DNA from: Bin80 sp965219915
Lineage (GTDB): Bacteria > Bacteroidota > Rhodothermia > Rhodothermales > Bin80
Assembly: GCA_965219915.1 (NCBI GenBank)
Contig: OZ244794.1
Span: forward strand, 248,001-312,000
Length of the DNA: 64,000 bases
Reading direction: 5' to 3'
Part shown: positions 9,813 to 18,536 of the stretch, in pieces
How the letters are laid out: the number at the start of each line of letters is the position of its first letter
Numbering within the stretch: the first letter of the stretch is position 1
Notes under the pieces: model-generated
What the model was told of the DNA's origin: nothing
Database searches by the model: none
What the model saw: the letters and a program-made list of their open reading frames with translations, nothing else
Position numbers and translations under genes: made by a program

Positions 9813-10928
9813 TTAGGCGCCCCCTTGCCTGCGGTCGTGCATGTATGAAAACAGCGCGTATTCTGCTGTGTGAATCCAGTCGTCAGAGTCCCGGCGCCAT
9901 GCAAGAAAAGAATCATGCACGCGAGCAAAGCCAGGTTCCGTGCGCCCCTCCTGCAAGAGCTCTTCGGAAGCGGAGTATGCCGCATCCATCACATCCTTCG
10001 GAAACACACGTAGTTCGATGTTGGACTCAAGAATTCGTTGAAAGGCAGGCGGGTTCAAGGCGTCATACCTTGCAAGCATATACTGGTTAGCTTCTGCCAT
10101 GGCGACTTCCAATGCAGCCTGATATGCAGGCGGAAGTTCTTGCATGGCCTGTTGATTGACAAAAAAGGAGAGATTGGCTCCTGGTTCCCACCAGCCTGGG
10201 TAGTAGTAGTAGTTTGCAACCTGATTGAAGCCCAGTTTTTCATCGTCATAGGGGCCCACCCATTCGGCAGCATCTATTGCTCCTCGCTCAAGTGCAGGAT
10301 AAATTTCTCCGCCCGGAATCTGCTGGACGGTTACGCCCAGACGGTCCATAACCCGTCCGCCCAGTCCAGGAATGCGCATTGAAAGCCCGCGCAGATCCAG
10401 CAGGCTGTTGATTTCCCGGTTGAACCATCCACCCATCTGCGCGCCAGTATTGCCGCCGGGATAATTGAGCACACCATAATCCGCAAATAATTCCCGCAGG
10501 ATTGCGAGCCCACCCCCTTCATAGACCCAGCTGTTATATTGTCGAGCATTGAGGCCAAAGGGAACCGTGGTTTCAAAAACGAAGGCCAGATTTTTTCCTA
10601 TGTAGTAGTACCCCGCCGAGTGCCCCATCTGCACCGTGCCTTTCTGGACCGACTCTAGTACCTCGAATGCAGGAACCATCTCACCGGCCGGATAAACACG
10701 AATGGTGAACCGCCCGTTGGTCAACTGACTAACACGTTCACTCATTACTTCTGCTGCCCCATAGATGGTATCTAGAGAGCGAGCAAAACTGGATGCAAGA
10801 CGCCATCGCAGCATTGGCGTGTCGGTTTGAACAGCGGGCGCATCGCCGCTCTGGGAGCCGCAACCGGTAAGAACAGCACCGGCCGCGGTACCGAGGGCAG
10901 CTGATCGGATGAATTTTCTACGTTTCAT
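9813..10928 (-). CDS. dctP: TRAP substrate-binding protein (DctP), Tat lipoprotein
   Basis: A 371-residue periplasmic binding protein of the DctP family. The N-terminus has a twin-arginine motif (RRKFIR, residues 3-8) and a lipobox LTGC, so it is probably exported folded and lipid-anchored. Conserved segments include the SMRIPGLGG loop, where the arginine would bind a carboxylate, and AAEWVGPYDDEKLGF, which is typical of the TakP-like 2-oxoacid binders. It is the likely partner of dctQM although it is encoded on the opposite strand. It lies 2 bases downstream of an SDR gene and is probably cotranscribed with it. The substrate assignment is an inference from the motif. Confidence 0.9.
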   Translation of the reverse strand: MKRRKFIRSAALGTAAGAVLTGCGSQSGDAPAVQTDTPMLRWRLASSFARSLDTIYGAAEVMSERVSQLTNGRFTIRVYPAGEMVPAFEVLESVQKGTVQMGHSAGYYYIGKNLAFVFETTVPFGLNARQYNSWVYEGGGLAILRELFADYGVLNYPGGNTGAQMGGWFNREINSLLDLRGLSMRIPGLGGRVMDRLGVTVQQIPGGEIYPALERGAIDAAEWVGPYDDEKLGFNQVANYYYYPGWWEPGANLSFFVNQQAMQELPPAYQAALEVAMAEANQYMLARYDALNPPAFQRILESNIELRVFPKDVMDAAYSASEELLQEGRTEPGFARVHDSFLAWRRDSDDWIHTAEYALFSYMHDRRQGGA

Positions 10929-10930
10929 GG

Positions 10931-11638
10931 TTATCCTCTTGGTCGAAGTGGTCGCATTACCACTTCAGAGATCAAATAATTGTCCGATGCCTCCAATATA
11001 TGGACGACCGTCGCTGCAATATCTTCCGGCTGCATAGGGTTCGGGGCACCCGAGGAACCCGCAATGCGGCCAAATTCGGTAGCGACACTGCCGGGACAGA
11101 CACAGCTTACCTTTATACCATGGCCGCGCAATTCTTTCATCGTTGCATCACTAAATCCACGCAATCCAAATTTTGTAGCATTGTAGGCACTTAGATTTGC
11201 ATTGCCAACCAAACCCGCGACAGAGGCAATATTAACGATGTGTCCACCGAATCCGGTTTGCTCATTCTGCACTTTCATGCGCGGCACCACCACACGCGTA
11301 CAAAGATAGACACCTGTCAGGTTTGTATCAATTTGCGCGTCCCAATCTTCTTTGGTCTGGGCATCAATTGCGGAAAAGCGACCGAGGCCCGCGTTATTGA
11401 TAAGGATATCAATATGATTCAAGCCCGAAAAAGCCAATTCTACCGCCGTTTCGTCGGTCACATCACATTCTACCGGCTTAAACTTCGTGCCCAATTGAGA
11501 CTCCAGCAACTTCAAACGGTCTGCTCGTCGTGCGAGTCCATAGACCGTGCTCCCACGGCGTACCAAATGTTGGGCAAACTCGCTTCCAAGGCCACTGCTT
11601 GCGCCAGTTACGACCGCTACTTTCCCGTGAAGATCCAT
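10931..11638 (-). CDS. short-chain dehydrogenase/reductase
   Basis: A 235-residue classical SDR with NAD(P)-binding TGASSGLG at residues 11-18, NNAGLG, catalytic Ser in IASVAG, and YNATK (Tyr near 151, Lys near 155). An Arg-rich segment after the second strand (LARRAD) suggests NADP preference. It catalyses oxidation or reduction of a carbonyl/alcohol; the substrate is unknown. Immediate coupling to dctP suggests that it acts on an imported keto or hydroxy acid, which is an inference. It diverges from an aminotransferase gene across 77 bases. Confidence 0.9.
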   Translation of the reverse strand: MDLHGKVAVVTGASSGLGSEFAQHLVRRGSTVYGLARRADRLKLLESQLGTKFKPVECDVTDETAVELAFSGLNHIDILINNAGLGRFSAIDAQTKEDWDAQIDTNLTGVYLCTRVVVPRMKVQNEQTGFGGHIVNIASVAGLVGNANLSAYNATKFGLRGFSDATMKELRGHGIKVSCVCPGSVATEFGRIAGSSGAPNPMQPEDIAATVVHILEASDNYLISEVVMRPLRPRG

Positions 11639-11649
11639 GAGTTGTGCTT

Positions 11650-11717
11650 ATTGTTCAGAGAAGTTGAACCCGACGTGTATATACCTGTTCGCCTGATTGG
11701 ATTGGAGACTGAACAAT
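11650..11717. promoter_or_regulatory. inverted repeat between divergent SDR and aminotransferase genes
   Basis: ATTGTTCAG (11650-11658) and its exact reverse complement CTGAACAAT (11709-11717) flank the divergent intergenic region. A shorter GTTCA/TGAAC pair also lies inside. This could be an operator serving both genes. It is short enough to be chance, so this is tentative. Confidence 0.25.
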
Positions 11718-12906
11718 GAAAGCAGATTTTGTCCGACACCTGGCCTGGACCAGCGACCACCCTCTTGGTTTGGAGATAGAGCGGGCGGAGGGGCCATTTC
11801 TCGTGTTGACCGATGGACGCAAACTGATTGACTTTATCAGCGGGATTGCGGTTTCGTCGCTAGGGCATCGGCATCCAAGCGTATTGCGTGCGATTCGTGA
11901 TCAACTAGATCGGCATCTTCATGTGATGGTGTACGGTGAATTTGTACAAGCTCCGCAGGTGCGGCTGGCTAAACAGTTGGCAAGTGTTCTGCCAACTACT
12001 CTTGATTCTGTGTACTTCACAATGTCAGGTACGGAGGCCAACGAGGGTGCACTTAAACTGGCCAAGAAATACACCGGACGGAGTCATATGGTGGCTTTTG
12101 AGCAATCTTTCCATGGCGATACGCATGGATCTCTGAGCGTTACGGGCAGGCGTGTATATCAAGATCCCTTTCGTCCTCTGTTACCGGGAGTGACGTTTCT
12201 GCCTTTCGGGGACCTTGAGGCTTTAGAGCATATTGATGACACGGTTGCATGTGTGATTGCTGAGCCGATCCAGGGTGAAGGAGGAATGCGTCTACCGCCA
12301 CCCGGCTGGTTCAGAGCTTTGCGTGCGAGATGCACGGCCGTGGGGGCATTGTTGGTGCTGGATGAAATCCAGACCGGCTTTGGGCGAACGGGACGACTAT
12401 TTGCATTTGAGCATGAAGGTATTGTACCGGATATCCTGACCTTGGCCAAAGCTATGGGGGGCGGCATGCCGCTAGGGGCTTTTGTAGCCAATACAGAAGT
12501 GATGCAGTCGCTTCGGCGTGACCCTCCTCTCAGTCACGTGACAACATTTGGCGGCCATCCGGTTTCATGTGCAGCAGCCCATGCGGCCTTGCAGGTTTTG
12601 CAAGATGAGGGATTGGTTGAGCGCGCATTATGGATTGAGGAGCGTGTTCGCAAAAAGCTTAAGCATGCACTCATTACTGACCTGCGCGGCAGAGGGGCAA
12701 TGCTTGGTATGGATTTGATGAACACCCGGGTTGCGAGCCAGGTCGTGGAGCAATGCCTGCAGCGAGGGGTTCTTCTAGGCTGGACGCTTCATTCAGGAAC
12801 CATCATCCGGATTGCACCTCCGCTTAATATTCCCGAAGAAACCTTGAGCGAAGCACTGGAATTCATCACTGAGGTGCTTGACGGTGTTCAGGCAATGGAC
12901 GCCTAG
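11716..12906 (+). CDS. class III PLP-dependent aminotransferase
   Basis: A 396-residue fold-type I, class III aminotransferase (the acetylornithine/ornithine/4-aminobutyrate group). Visible motifs are SGTEANEGALKLAK, the PLP-binding DEIQTGFGRTG, and the Schiff-base lysine Lys245 in LAKAMGGG. It moves an amino group from an omega-amino compound to a keto acid. The exact substrate is not fixed by sequence. No arginine-synthesis genes lie nearby, which argues against ArgD. It converges on the sugar-kinase gene with a 4-base overlap. Confidence 0.88.
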   Translation: MKADFVRHLAWTSDHPLGLEIERAEGPFLVLTDGRKLIDFISGIAVSSLGHRHPSVLRAIRDQLDRHLHVMVYGEFVQAPQVRLAKQLASVLPTTLDSVYFTMSGTEANEGALKLAKKYTGRSHMVAFEQSFHGDTHGSLSVTGRRVYQDPFRPLLPGVTFLPFGDLEALEHIDDTVACVIAEPIQGEGGMRLPPPGWFRALRARCTAVGALLVLDEIQTGFGRTGRLFAFEHEGIVPDILTLAKAMGGGMPLGAFVANTEVMQSLRRDPPLSHVTTFGGHPVSCAAAHAALQVLQDEGLVERALWIEERVRKKLKHALITDLRGRGAMLGMDLMNTRVASQVVEQCLQRGVLLGWTLHSGTIIRIAPPLNIPEETLSEALEFITEVLDGVQAMDA

Positions 12907-14300
12907 GGACTCAGATACGGTTGAACGCTCCGAACAAAGTCTGAGTAGGCCTCCTCCAGTTCGCGGCGCGGTTTAAAAGTTTTGCTTTGGTGCGTCATCC
13001 GCTGAATAGCCTCTGGCAACTTTGAATGGCGGGTACCGGCAGCAGCCAGGATAGCCGCACCGAACGCCGCTTCCGTGCACACGGGGCGATGGTAGACCCG
13101 CTTACAGAGATCTGCACGCAATTGCATCCAAATATCACTATTACTGCCACCACCCGTGCTGTATACCTCTCCCTGACCTAGTGGCACACCCAACGCTTCG
13201 TCAAGTAGTTTGTAAGCCATACGTTCCAGGCACGCTGTTCCCTGGAGGCATGCAGCGAATTTGCGTGCATCACTCAGACCGTGAGGCAGAATCGCGCGTG
13301 CACTGCTATTTGCGAACGGGAATCGTTCGCCCTTAAGCGTGAGCGGATACACTGTATCCTTAGATGGAAGGTACTGAAGTGCCTCGGCATCCATTCGTGG
13401 GAGGTCTGCGTCAGGAAACCAAGTCTTGATCCACGAAGCGCCCGTGTTGCTTGCTGCACCTGGCAGCCAATTACCGCCAGGTAGCTTATGGGAGTACAAA
13501 AGAGGATGCGATGAACGGTGTTCGGATAAGGACTTAAAAACCAGAGTTGATCCGAGTGAGGTATTGTAATCGCCTGATCGGTGCAGACCTGAGGCAATAC
13601 AACTGGCAACTCCGTCCGTGACCCCCGCCACAAGGGGTAACCCCTCGGGTAGTTGTGTTTGTTCGCCGGCTTTTCTGCATATTTCTCCCAGGATAGTACC
13701 GGGCTCAACGACAGCTGGCAACTGTTCGCGGATCGCTGGATTTATCCATGTGAAGTATCGGCTTTTTTCCAGGTCATAGCCAAATTTAAGTGCATTGCTG
13801 TAGTCGGTAGGCACTACATTGCCAATCAGTTGTCTGCAGACCCAAGTAGCTTGGGGCAGCAGCTGCGACGATGACGGCTTAGTGTTATCACTCTTTAACC
13901 AGTAGGCAGTGCCCAGGGCAGACAGCGACAATATTTCCGTGCTGTGTGTCCTTGAAAGGTCGGTCAGAAACTCTCGTCCAGAGGCGTCATCGTACATGAT
14001 GGCAGGACCTGTGCATCGTCCATCAGGACCAGTGGGCACTACAGTACCCGAAGTTCCATCTATTGCTACGGCGCCAAGCTGACTTGGTGAAGCACCGCGC
14101 CGCTTTAGCTGCGATATACAGGAGCTGACTGTGCTGCAGATCGCCTGCCACCACTCTACTGGATTTTGTCGGTGCAGTCCATTACGTCGTTCTCCCTGAA
14201 CCGGACAACTTGCTTTTGCATGGATTTGTCCGATTTCGTCAACTATCAGTGTTCGAATACCGGACGTTCCGAGGTCAATGCCAGCAAACAGGTGTGCCAT
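12903..14300 (-). CDS. FGGY-family carbohydrate kinase, D-ribulokinase/XK1-like
   Basis: A 465-residue sugar kinase of the FGGY/ASKHA fold: GIDLGTSGIR phosphate-1 loop at residues 7-16, IDGTSGT near 82, and a second ATP-binding part STGGGSNSDIW. The segments SNALKFGYD, NTSLGSTLVFK, GAASNTGASW and YPLTLKGERFP resemble the cyanobacterial/plant XK1 branch, which phosphorylates D-ribulose rather than xylulose. That substrate call rests on remembered family patterns and is less sure than the kinase call. Located in the cytoplasm; no pentose-pathway genes are adjacent. Confidence 0.85.
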   Translation of the reverse strand: MAHLFAGIDLGTSGIRTLIVDEIGQIHAKASCPVQGERRNGLHRQNPVEWWQAICSTVSSCISQLKRRGASPSQLGAVAIDGTSGTVVPTGPDGRCTGPAIMYDDASGREFLTDLSRTHSTEILSLSALGTAYWLKSDNTKPSSSQLLPQATWVCRQLIGNVVPTDYSNALKFGYDLEKSRYFTWINPAIREQLPAVVEPGTILGEICRKAGEQTQLPEGLPLVAGVTDGVASCIASGLHRSGDYNTSLGSTLVFKSLSEHRSSHPLLYSHKLPGGNWLPGAASNTGASWIKTWFPDADLPRMDAEALQYLPSKDTVYPLTLKGERFPFANSSARAILPHGLSDARKFAACLQGTACLERMAYKLLDEALGVPLGQGEVYSTGGGSNSDIWMQLRADLCKRVYHRPVCTEAAFGAAILAAAGTRHSKLPEAIQRMTHQSKTFKPRRELEEAYSDFVRSVQPYLSP

Positions 14301-14417
14301 GATGCGGAAAGTGAGAATCCGGTTTGTTCATTAAGCCTCTATCAAGCCAGTGTTCGAAATTGACCTCTTTCACAAAATAGCTGAAGCCCCTTTCATTTTT
14401 GTGTGAGCCACTTAGAG

Positions 14418-15971
14418 TCAGCGCTCACAAGCAACACCATCTCCGTCCCCGTCCAGGTGCAACGGGTCACTTCCTTTTACGGAAAAATTGCGATAAGGAA
14501 TCGCTTTGCAGCCACCCCTTAGATCAACAGAGAGACATACATACCAGTCTGGATAGCCCGGAGCGCAGCTTTTTGGCCACATCATTGGATACTCGTGTTT
14601 CATGCCTCCATACTCAATTTGGGTGATAGTCCGGTGAGGAGGGAGGGCTGGCAACAGAGGGGATACTGACATACATCCAGGATCATTTGCGTCCGCCAGG
14701 TCATCAAAATCATTGTCAACCCCGTCACTACAGGATGATCCAGAATCGGGCGACTCGGGATCTGGCCGTGCTTTCTTCTTCTGCCATGTTTCAGGTATGC
14801 TCTGCCAAACATCATCATAATAGACATCAAATTGACTGGCCAATCTTGATGATTCAACCAAAAGCGTGTTCTCATCGTTGCTGCTCTCACCAGCGGATGT
14901 CCAGTTCATAGAGCCTAGTACAAGGTGGTGGCCATCTATTGAGGCGGCCTTCATGTGCATTTTGCTTCCCCAATTCTCAATGCGGACCGGTATGCCGGCT
15001 TCGCGTAGCACTTCGTGCTTGGAGTATCCATTTTTAGCAGCTGTGGCGTCAATTATGACGCGAACATCTACACCACGCCTGTGTGCGGCAATCAGGTCAG
15101 CAGTCAAGTATTTGGCAGTGAGGAAGAATACAGCCACATTGATGCGCTTTTTCGCCTTAGCGATTAGGCCACCCACCCCGTAGCGTAGCGAAGCATCCTG
15201 TGGTGAAAACCAGGTTGATATCTTATCTGACCCAAAATCAAATTCCTCAACACCGTCTCGGAGTTTTGAACATTTGCCTTGTCTATTCCAGAGTTGCTCA
15301 AATTCGGCTGTGTAGACGGCCGCAATCTGTTTGGAACGCGTGATCACTACAGCATTCGCGTTGTAGCCGCCGGTCCCTGAATCGGACAGATTCGCTGAAC
15401 CCGTCCAAACACGCTCGCCATCCACCACAAAGAATTTGTTGTGCATGATCTTGTTAATAGCAGGAAATGAGTCGCGCGAAGCATGACCTGCCACAAGAAA
15501 ATGATCGTCACCCAGATCGTAAGCCAGGCACTGCAGCGGCCCTTTAAACCCGTATGGACGGCTGCACGGAGGAGGCCTTCCTGTATATTCACGGGTACAT
15601 TCCTGCTCCCTTGCAAGATCATCCCTAACGCTTCCTATCTCACGTATCCACATTTCTGAGGAGCTGTAGTAGTTTTTGTTGTAAACATCCTTGTCCATAT
15701 ATCCTCGCACAGTGACGCCTCGTTCACGTGCTTTCAGCAGCGCTTCCAGGATTTCAGTCTGATTTCGCGCACCATACACAGCAAAGTCAATCGTTGAGTT
15801 AGCATGGCTGAGCAAGTCCACGAGCGATGTGCATAGTTCACTTTCACACCTGTCGGCAGGAGCATTAAACTCTCTGGGATCCTGGAGCAAGAGTTCGATG
15901 TCTCTTTCTTCGCCACATCCAATTGCGGTGAGAGAGATTAGAAGGACATATTTGGACAGGACACGGATCAT
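14418..15971 (-). CDS. phospholipase D-like lipoprotein with C-terminal Excalibur domain
   Basis: A 517-residue exported protein. The N-terminus is a lipoprotein signal ending in IGC. Two HKD motifs are present: HNKFFVVDGERVWTGSAN and HMKAASIDGHHLVLGSMN. These make a complete PLD catalytic pair that attacks phosphodiester bonds (nuclease or phospholipase). After a Pro/Ser-rich linker with a DGVDNDFDDLADANDPGC calcium-loop-like stretch, the last 40 residues end in GDGDGVACE, the Excalibur calcium-binding motif. Excalibur domains are usually found on extracellular nucleases, so a surface nuclease is the best guess. The fusion is unusual. Confidence 0.88.
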   Translation of the reverse strand: MIRVLSKYVLLISLTAIGCGEERDIELLLQDPREFNAPADRCESELCTSLVDLLSHANSTIDFAVYGARNQTEILEALLKARERGVTVRGYMDKDVYNKNYYSSSEMWIREIGSVRDDLAREQECTREYTGRPPPCSRPYGFKGPLQCLAYDLGDDHFLVAGHASRDSFPAINKIMHNKFFVVDGERVWTGSANLSDSGTGGYNANAVVITRSKQIAAVYTAEFEQLWNRQGKCSKLRDGVEEFDFGSDKISTWFSPQDASLRYGVGGLIAKAKKRINVAVFFLTAKYLTADLIAAHRRGVDVRVIIDATAAKNGYSKHEVLREAGIPVRIENWGSKMHMKAASIDGHHLVLGSMNWTSAGESSNDENTLLVESSRLASQFDVYYDDVWQSIPETWQKKKARPDPESPDSGSSCSDGVDNDFDDLADANDPGCMSVSPLLPALPPHRTITQIEYGGMKHEYPMMWPKSCAPGYPDWYVCLSVDLRGGCKAIPYRNFSVKGSDPLHLDGDGDGVACER

Positions 15972-16731
15972 GGGAGCCGTATTGAACCTACAAATAAGTC
16001 ATGAGCGCAGACACTGTCTCTGCATTCCGATGCTGCCTGTGAAGATAAGAGCTCTCTCCAGACACATTCCTACGGAACTCGTATTACAGACTGGCCTCGC
16101 ACGACGAGTTTCGCAAAGAGATTGGGCCAAGCGGTCAATAAAATAGAAACAAATGAGGATTGTGTATCTAATTGGGGCATGCTATGACAGGTCGCTTGGT
16201 GCAGGTTACATGAAACTTCGGTCATGGGGACTACGCAGGAGAACGCACTTCGGTATTAAACCGCTTTCTTCACAATCAACCCCTTCAAACTCATGATTGC
16301 ATTTTTAAACATATTTGCTGCCTTGCTTCCCTTCGTATTCGGGGCAGCACAGATTGACGATGATGTTGAGCTCGGTGTGAATGTCAGTTCTGAGATGTCT
16401 TTGGTTGTTGCAGATGAGCCGTCGTCCACTGAAGCTGTTGAATCCACTGCTACTGCCAACAGTCTTATAAGCATTACTATTGACTGGATATCCGTATTAG
16501 ACCAGTTTAGCGATAGCTGGATTCTGATCATCGACTGCGGAGATGACCCGGAAGAGTATGAGGTCCTTGGTGAATATGGTAGGATCTTGTGAGACGTGAG
16601 CCCGTTAGGGCACATCGCGCGTGCACGAACAGTCCGGCTTGCCCTGTCAATTGGGCAAACCGGGTTGTAGCCGAAGTACGATCCGTGTGCAGCGTGTCGC
16701 GCGTGATCGTTTTGCCTTATCCTAATCTGCA
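15972..16731. other. gap with one weak small-protein candidate and a hairpin
   Basis: A plus-strand frame at 16293-16592 could encode a 99-residue acidic protein with a signal-peptide-like start (MIAFLNIFAALLPFVFGAAQ). A longer minus-strand frame (16256-16741) runs across the same bases, and neither has a recognisable domain. Downstream, 16634-16644 and 16653-16663 form an 11-base hairpin with one mismatch and an 8-base loop, without a T-run. Confidence 0.3.
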
Positions 16732-16761
16732 TTGACGACACGCGGTTAAAGTTGGTAGAAT
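16732..16761 (+). promoter_or_regulatory. sigma-70-like promoter, TTGACG-18-TAGAAT
   Basis: TTGACG at 16732-16737 and TAGAAT at 16756-16761, 18 bases apart. It precedes the beta-propeller gene. The TAGAAT overlaps the first in-frame ATG (16760), so that ATG cannot be the start if this promoter is used. Confidence 0.55.
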
Positions 16762-16879
16762 GTCAAGAACGCGATTCGGATTACCGAGCCCTGCACTAAT
16801 GGCAGCACTCATAGATAACAGTGCCTGCGGCGTTGGAACTCGTACCGTGGCAAAACCACATAGATGGCCACGGGGTGCA

Positions 16880-18010
16880 TTGCAGCGTTTTCACGGCTGG
16901 CAGCAGCTTCGATCCTTTTGGTCTGTCTTCGTCCTCGTGTTTATCGTACCCCTTGTGGCATCATGCCAGAAAGGACCCGATCTCGTAAGGATTATTGAAT
17001 CCGAAGTCATTGATTCGCTGCTTGCCGCAGCGCCGCAGACATTGATCGATACAGATGCCAAGGAAGCACAGACTTGGTATCTGGACAAAGAAGTGGCCCA
17101 GGCGCAGGATTCGCTTGCGCTGGGTTCCATGTTTTCTTTCACAATTGCACAGGACAGTATCTACATTGCCGACTTCGTTCACAGTCACATTTTTGTAGCC
17201 GGGCTGGATGGTCCGCTGCAGCGGCGCGTAGGCAATAAAGGTGAAGGACCCTTGGAGTTTTCATACCTGCCCGGCGTTCTCTTTAACGGCGATCATTTTT
17301 TTGCCGTCGAGCCGTCCCGAATCCAGATGTTGTCGAGAGAGCTATCGTACGTGGCAATTCTGCCAAAGGGAACCGCGAATCCGTTCACAATAGGTGGATC
17401 TACTCTGGCTGCTTCGCGCACGCATCTCTACGTTACGTGCCCGCGGGGCCACGCTTACCGTATATGTCCGAGCAGCAGCGAAGCCCCATTTGTCAAAGAA
17501 GCACCATTTTTGCGCTCACTGGATATTGATAGTATGCAGCCCCCGCTGAATGGTACGATTCCTGTGGCTGCCACGTTAGACGGGCAGTATGTGTTGGCTG
17601 CGTTTGGGGGCCTGCCGTATATCTTCGTATTCAATAGAGTCCATGAACATGTGCACACGATTCGCTTTTACGGCTCGGTCATAGGTGAGCATGCCCAAAA
17701 CTATGCTATACGAGACGGTGGTCCCCCCGGGGGCGGGGTCGGGCTTAGGCTTTTGTGGAGAAGCGTAGCGCTTTCTGGGACGGATATGATAATGGCTTCG
17801 ATTGGTAGGCTAGTCTATTTTGTTCGCATACTTGAAGAGCAACGTTTCGGGCACGTAGCCACCGTGCAGTTTAGCACGACGCCGTTCGCAGATAGCGACG
17901 GATCGGAGATCGAGACTGCCATACCTGCGGAGTTGTTCTTGCACAAGGGTTACCTGTATGTTAGTGCTTTCAGAGTTCCGAACATACTGCGATATCGGGT
18001 AGATTTTTAG
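16880..18010 (+). CDS. 6-bladed beta-propeller lipoprotein
   Basis: The frame is open from an ATG at 16760 (416 residues), but that ATG lies in a promoter -10 box and would put about 55 residues before the signal peptide. TTG 16880 is in frame and gives a normal lipoprotein leader (a hydrophobic stretch ending in LVASC), about 376 residues. ATG 16799 is the other choice. The mature part shows NHL/6-bladed propeller repeats such as RRVGNKGEGPLEF and IYIADFVHSHIFVAG. Proteins of this kind are surface or periplasmic with unknown ligands. Four other propellers are in the window. A decayed transposase follows. Confidence 0.75.
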   Translation: MQRFHGWQQLRSFWSVFVLVFIVPLVASCQKGPDLVRIIESEVIDSLLAAAPQTLIDTDAKEAQTWYLDKEVAQAQDSLALGSMFSFTIAQDSIYIADFVHSHIFVAGLDGPLQRRVGNKGEGPLEFSYLPGVLFNGDHFFAVEPSRIQMLSRELSYVAILPKGTANPFTIGGSTLAASRTHLYVTCPRGHAYRICPSSSEAPFVKEAPFLRSLDIDSMQPPLNGTIPVAATLDGQYVLAAFGGLPYIFVFNRVHEHVHTIRFYGSVIGEHAQNYAIRDGGPPGGGVGLRLLWRSVALSGTDMIMASIGRLVYFVRILEEQRFGHVATVQFSTTPFADSDGSEIETAIPAELFLHKGYLYVSAFRVPNILRYRVDF

Positions 18011-18059
18011 CGCGATCTGCCCCGATAGTAGCCAACGTGGCGCTTTCGTTGCGTTCACC

Positions 18060-18320
18060 TTACACGCAGCTGCTTGTCATATCGCAGAGCACTGTGGCCC
18101 CCTCCCTGAGGTAGCTTTTAGCCAAGCGGTATTCAACTGCACTTTCGCGTTCCACCAAGTAGTCCATGGCCTCATAGAGCTCTTCCTCATCGACCCGTTT
18201 GAGCCCGAGCTCGTCGTTGATGGTCGGACTGGTAGAATGGGCATCCAGATCTGCCTCCCACGCGGTATTCGTGACGCTGCCTCTCGCCTCGCGGATCTTC
18301 TGCGTGCGGGGAAGGCATCA
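18060..18320 (-). pseudogene. IS1634-type transposase fragment
   Basis: Translating the minus strand up to the stop at 18060-18062 gives a run with LKRVDEEELYEAMDYLVERE, then YRLAKSYLREGATVLCDMTSS. This matches the region just before the first catalytic Asp of IS1634/IS1111-like DDE transposases (LY-DxSS). The frame ends there, at SSCV. Nothing of the remaining catalytic core or of inverted repeats is seen nearby, so this is a decayed piece. It sits between two propeller genes. Confidence 0.55.
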
Positions 18321-18536
18321 GGGACCGAGAGGCAATAGAATCGTTAAAGGACAATGGACTTGATATCGTGCCGTGTACGCCGGAATCGACCAGATCTCAC
18401 TCGACCTTGGTCGGATCTTGTCACTATGTTCGAGAAGACTAGACGATCAGATTGAAATGCGACTCTGGGGTTGGATTGACGTCTCCCTGCAGAGGACACC
18501 TAGCGCATACGTGTAATTCTATGCGGCAGACAGATT
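18321..18536. other. degenerate stretch between transposase remnant and propeller gene
   Basis: A plus-strand reading (about 18331-18442) gives EAIESLKDNGLDIVPCTPES and then a stop. This looks more protein-like than random sequence, but I cannot place it in a family. It is probably part of the same decayed insertion. Confidence 0.25.

Noticed and set aside
16256..16741. 161-codon minus-strand frame
   Set aside because: Ser/Thr-rich, no domain, and antisense to a shorter plus-strand frame that has a signal-like start; neither is strong enough to call as a gene.
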